Source: Sporosarcina sp. (lineage in GTDB: Bacteria; Bacillota; Bacilli; Bacillales_A; Planococcaceae). From it: a stretch of 54,909 bases of DNA. The DNA is taken from NCBI GenBank assembly GCA_026169375.1, contig JAPFCR010000029.1:1-54909 (forward strand), given 5' to 3'. The notes beneath the pieces were generated by a model. It did not search any database, was not told where the DNA came from, and saw only the letters and a program-made list of their open reading frames with translations. The position numbers were made by a program, and so were the translations under genes. Position 1 is the first letter of the stretch; every line of letters begins with the position of its first letter. Shown here one piece after another: positions 52,768 to 54,909 of the stretch.

Positions 52768-52890
52768 CAAAAAAGCCCGAGAGCAACTGTTAAACAGTTA
52801 TCTCCCAGGCTTTTATCCTTCCGTGACACAGTAAATCTGTGTGTTTACTCTCGGTCCAGACCAATAATATTATTGCGGAACCCTAGAAAA
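52768..52890 (-). promoter_or_regulatory. Guanidine-I (ykkC) riboswitch with terminator
   Basis: Minus-strand leader. It shows the ykkC aptamer landmarks in order: CTAGGGTTCCG, GGTCTGGACCGAGAG, CACGG, then GGATAAAAGCCTGGGAGA. It runs straight into a terminator in which AGCCTGGGAG pairs with CTCTCGGGCT and is followed by T6 (plus-strand 52768-52811). The conserved 3' aptamer strand is shared with the terminator stem, so guanidinium binding would prevent termination and turn on the SMR genes. Confidence 0.92.
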
Positions 52891-52968
52891 CATTTTAGTT
52901 ATTTTATTGTACACTAATTTCTAGCTAATGCAAGTTGACTCTCTTGGGATTTTCATAGGTTAAAGACA

Positions 52969-53095
52969 GGTGGGAGATTAGCTGTTCGTAAAAGACCAAT
53001 TGAGGACAACATGATGCTGGTCACGCAAGCATTGCGTACTTGGCATGTGCACCTCCTCAATCAGTGGGGAGGAAGAACCCCCCGACTGATTGAGG
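52969..53095 (-). repeat. Two-hairpin repeat copy R3 with terminal hairpin
   Basis: On the minus strand GCTTGCGTGACCAGC-ATCAT-GTTGT and the tail CTTTTACGAACAGCTAA follow the same order as in copy R2 (32973-33075), with several differences; the first hairpin is less well kept. It is bordered at 53055-53095 by a CCTCAATCAGT...ACTGATTGAGG hairpin with a GGGG/CCCC extension, like an IS605-type end. Confidence 0.55.
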
Positions 53096-53128
53096 TTCAC
53101 TTTATATTATAATTCATCTTACCCTCAA

Positions 53129-53545
53129 CTAATTCACAAACTTTGTGAGTAAATCGATATGTTTTTCATCGGCATTTAAAATATGGTTGACCATTTCTAA
53201 ACTTTCCTCATCCAAATCTCCTTCAAGCAACTCTTTTGATGTTTTAATTCCTCTTTGTTCGCCGGCTAACGCATCTTTTACAATTGCAGCATCTCCTTTT
53301 GTTGCACCTTTCACTTTATTTGCTAATTCCGCCATCATGCCGATCTCTTTAACAGGAACACCGTCAAGGTCTTGAATTCTCCTCGCTATGACCATCGCGT
53401 GTTTTTTATGGTTTTGTTGGATAATTTGAAGAACATGCTTAATTTCATCGCTTTCAATATGTTGAATAAAATTTTCGTAAGCACGGATGGCCATAAAATT
53501 TCCTTCTAAAAATGTATTCAATTCTTTAATGATTTCTTTTTTCAC
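53129..53545 (-). CDS. Ferritin-like helical bundle protein (DUF2383-like)
   Basis: A 138-residue all-helical protein. FLEGNFMAIRAYENFIQHI, NHKKHAMVIARRI, GEQRGIKTSKELLEG and ILNADEKHIDLL place Glu and His residues as in ferritin-like four-helix bundles, suggesting a di-iron site. It looks like the DUF2383 group, whose function is unknown; oxidative stress or storage roles are possible. It starts with GTG after GAGGTG. Confidence 0.7.
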   Translation of the reverse strand: MKKEIIKELNTFLEGNFMAIRAYENFIQHIESDEIKHVLQIIQQNHKKHAMVIARRIQDLDGVPVKEIGMMAELANKVKGATKGDAAIVKDALAGEQRGIKTSKELLEGDLDEESLEMVNHILNADEKHIDLLTKFVN

Positions 53546-53629
53546 TTATAACACCTCAAGTTTTTATACTCAGTTTGGACGATATTTCCAAAAGTATACT
53601 GTATAATGATAATCGAGGAGACATGTAAA

Positions 53630-54250
53630 ATGATTTATGACGGATTTGAAAGACTAGCAGCACATTATGATGAACGACTAAAAGAGATTGATGAGGAAAT
53701 TTGTAAGTTAATTGAACAACGAAAAGCAGCTTTTGATAATCCAGGATTTCCAACGGATGAACTCATTACGACATGGGCAAAGAAATATGATTTTTATGAG
53801 AATTTCTTGAATGGATTATTCGGGCACTTGCTGGCAGAGGAGCATTACGCACCTGCTGTTGAGCCAAAAGGATTCGTGAAGAATATCCCTGTTTTAAAGT
53901 CTTATACAAAAGATGAGCTGTTTTATACAGTGACATTTATTCGCCAATATGAAAATGCGAGTGTTGTGAATTTGACGATGGATCATGAGTTTTTTGAGAA
54001 CGCTTTAGAAGATGATATTTTCAATCCAACGCTAGCATTAAAAGTAGAAGATGGGGCTGGAACGAAATACACTTGCCAAAATCGGGGCGGTAGTGGTTTC
54101 AGTGGTCATGTCTCTTTTCAATACGTAATTTCACCGCCTTTACCTGAAAAATTAACGGATGTAAAATTGATTTTTGTAGAAGAAGGAAGTCAGTATAATC
54201 AAAACAGTAAAGAATTTGAATTTTTGATTGGAGAAAATCTAGAAAAGTAA
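53630..54250 (+). CDS. Unassigned two-part protein
   Basis: A 206-residue soluble protein. The first 60 residues form helices (YDERLKEIDEEICKLIEQRK then PTDELITTWAKKYDFYENFLN) in a pattern reminiscent of the AroQ chorismate mutase helical hairpin, though key active-site residues are not clear. The last 110 residues are beta-rich, with FIRQYENASVVNLTMDHEF and GTKYTCQNRGGSGFSGHVSF. Family not recognised. GAGGAG precedes the ATG at 53630, better than the ATG at 53606. Confidence 0.65.
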   Translation: MIYDGFERLAAHYDERLKEIDEEICKLIEQRKAAFDNPGFPTDELITTWAKKYDFYENFLNGLFGHLLAEEHYAPAVEPKGFVKNIPVLKSYTKDELFYTVTFIRQYENASVVNLTMDHEFFENALEDDIFNPTLALKVEDGAGTKYTCQNRGGSGFSGHVSFQYVISPPLPEKLTDVKLIFVEEGSQYNQNSKEFEFLIGENLEK

Positions 54251-54294
54251 AATTTCAATCAGTAGGAGTAACTCATATTGATTGAAAGAAAACA

Positions 54295-54333
54295 TAAGCC
54301 AATCGAACTTTTACGGACAGTAGATTTTCCATA
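54295..54333 (+). repeat. Repeat tail fragment R4
   Basis: GCCAATCGAACTTTTACGGACAGTAG-type sequence matching the tail of copies R2 and R3. The hairpin part is missing. It lies just upstream of the type I toxin promoter. Confidence 0.5.
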
Positions 54334-54351
54334 GAAGAATGTAAAACTACA

Positions 54352-54380
54352 TATTCATACAAACGTATGTATGGTATAAT
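54352..54380 (+). promoter_or_regulatory. Toxin mRNA promoter
   Basis: TATAAT at 54375-54380, weak -35 TATTCA 17 bases upstream. The spacer contains CATAC-AAAC-GTATG, a possible operator. The 5' UTR would be about 60 bases. Confidence 0.5.
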
Positions 54381-54447
54381 AGAAAAATAATAGAATAGAT
54401 TGCTCAAGGAGGGACGGCACATCTCTTTTCGTTTGGAGGTGATGCCA

Positions 54448-54531
54448 ATGTCAGTATTCGAGTCATTAATGCTTATGTTAACTTTTGGGGCGTTAATTGT
54501 AGCGATACTTTCAGCAAATATTAAAAAATAA
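54448..54531 (+). CDS. Type I toxin, BsrG/TxpA-like holin-type peptide
   Basis: A 27-residue peptide MSVFESLMLMLTFGALIVAI followed by LSANIKK. The start V-[YF]-E-S-L-M-x-M closely matches the BsrG/TxpA toxin group of Bacillus, with one membrane helix and a basic end. GGAGG lies eight bases before the ATG. Such peptides insert in the membrane and harm the cell unless an antisense RNA acts. An antisense promoter and terminator on the opposite strand support a working pair. An in-frame ATG at 54442 overlaps the ribosome binding site region and is less likely. Confidence 0.85.
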   Translation: MSVFESLMLMLTFGALIVAILSANIKK

Positions 54532-54670
54532 CCCATCCTTGAGTTAACGGCTCACTAAGGATGGGTTAGTCTGTCTCTTAAACGCCGACCCTTCGTTGGG
54601 AATCAGCTATTATATTTGGTCGTTCGATGCACTAACATCGGACGACCTTTTTTAATTCTACTCTGCTTCT
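54523..54670 (-). ncRNA. Antisense RNA antitoxin
   Basis: Predicted about 150-base RNA convergent with the toxin gene, overlapping its 3' part. It would start near 54670 and end at AACCCATCCTT / AAGGATGGGTT (54530-54540 with 54557-54567) followed by T6 at 54523-54528, inside the last toxin codons. The layout matches BsrG/SR4 and TxpA/RatA, where the antisense RNA promotes decay of, or blocks, the toxin mRNA. Confidence 0.75.
54618..54653 (+). terminator. Terminator of the toxin mRNA
   Basis: GGTCGTTCGATG / CATCGGACGACC 12-bp stem with one G-T pair, 6-base loop, then T6. On the opposite strand it forms the 5' hairpin of the antisense RNA. Confidence 0.85.
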
Positions 54671-54676
54671 ATCTTT

Positions 54677-54705
54677 ATTATACATATAGAAGGTTTTTCT
54701 GACAA
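54677..54705 (-). promoter_or_regulatory. Promoter of the antisense RNA
   Basis: Minus strand TTGTCA (54700-54705), exactly 17 bases, TATAAT (54677-54682). This is much stronger than the toxin promoter, as expected for an antitoxin RNA made in excess. Confidence 0.8.
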
Positions 54706-54770
54706 TCGTTTTGTATAATTCTTGCTAAGCGCATACCTAATAAGCAAACTCAAGCTACCTCTGAAAAGCA

Positions 54771-54909
54771 ATCAATCACGCCTCGGCGTGATTGCGTCGG
54801 GATTTTGAACTGAGCTTGCCCAGTTAATTTCCTTACAAAATCCCTGACATCCGCCGGAGGCTTAACTTGAATCAGCAGGGAGTTTGAACTCCCTCTGATT
54901 GAAAGTACC
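54771..54909 (+). ncRNA. Omega-RNA-like IS605-type element, copy B (cut by window end)
   Basis: Inverted second copy of 32787-32925, 139 bp with two differences. Hairpins: CAATCACGCC/GGCGTGATTG, GGGATTTTG/CAAAATCCC enclosing AACTGAGC-TTG-CCCAGTT, and the long stem AATCAG(C)AGGGAGTT / AACTCCCTCTGATT. The element probably continues beyond the window; whether tnpB genes adjoin it cannot be seen. Assignment to a TnpB guide RNA is inferred. Confidence 0.55.

Noticed and set aside
52727..52786. N-terminal extension of the first SMR protein
   Set aside because: These codons lie between and within the riboswitch terminator and the ribosome binding site; the SMR fold begins at 52726.

Overview
The window is a low-GC Gram-positive chromosome segment, most likely from an endospore-forming member of the Bacillales (Bacillaceae/Caryophanaceae type). 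Reasons: strong AAGGAGG ribosome binding sites, many TTG and GTG starts, Bacillus-like gene order (thyA-dfrA-hemolysin III; ypmR-ypmS-msrAB; odhAB next to yojN-yojO; xpaC-telA), a YjcZ-type spore peptide, a YIEGIA-type protein and a ykkC/guanidine-I riboswitch. Genus cannot be fixed from the sequence alone. No rRNA or tRNA genes were seen.

Layout. 1-540: end of a CRISPR array with type I-C-like repeats, closed by a strong terminator, no cas genes in view. 568-1050: broken tnpB, itself interrupted by a small two-hairpin repeat. 1.2-13.9 kb: housekeeping (thymidylate synthase, DHFR, hemolysin III, DegV, YpmR/YpmS, MsrA/MsrB, YozE, DeoD, carboxy-terminal protease, CobW-type GTPase, CAP-domain secreted protein, MATE pump, MurG). 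14.2-23.3 kb: 2-oxoglutarate dehydrogenase E1/E2, a MoxR/VWA pair, TelA/XpaC. 23.7-32.7 kb: cold shock protein with a large 5' UTR hairpin, two paralogous lipoproteins, ABC-F protein, MFS carrier, a second MsrA, YjcZ, LCP and AI-2E family proteins. 32.7-33.1 kb: IS605-type relic with an omega-RNA-like structured end. 33.2-41 kb: YfkAB, then molybdenum-cofactor accessory genes (PucB/XdhC) divergent from an operon joining a YIEGIA-type membrane protein and its small partner to a three-subunit molybdenum hydroxylase. 41.2-48.5 kb: CheV, small proteins, two amino acid permeases, a tandem ribbon-helix-helix protein, an aminotransferase. 48.5-51.9 kb: GntR regulator, zinc dehydrogenase and GntP permease (sugar-acid module). 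52-52.9 kb: two SMR exporters under a guanidine-I riboswitch. 53.1-54.9 kb: ferritin-like protein, an unassigned two-part protein, a type I toxin-antitoxin locus not much longer than 300 bp, and a second, inverted copy of the omega-RNA-like element running off the edge.

The least ordinary parts are the dispersed two-hairpin repeats with paired changes in their stems, the two 139-bp inverted omega-RNA-like copies, the type I toxin with a well-formed antisense promoter and terminator, and the YIEGIA/molybdenum-hydroxylase operon. Gene calls rest on recognising protein motifs by eye; no database search was possible.
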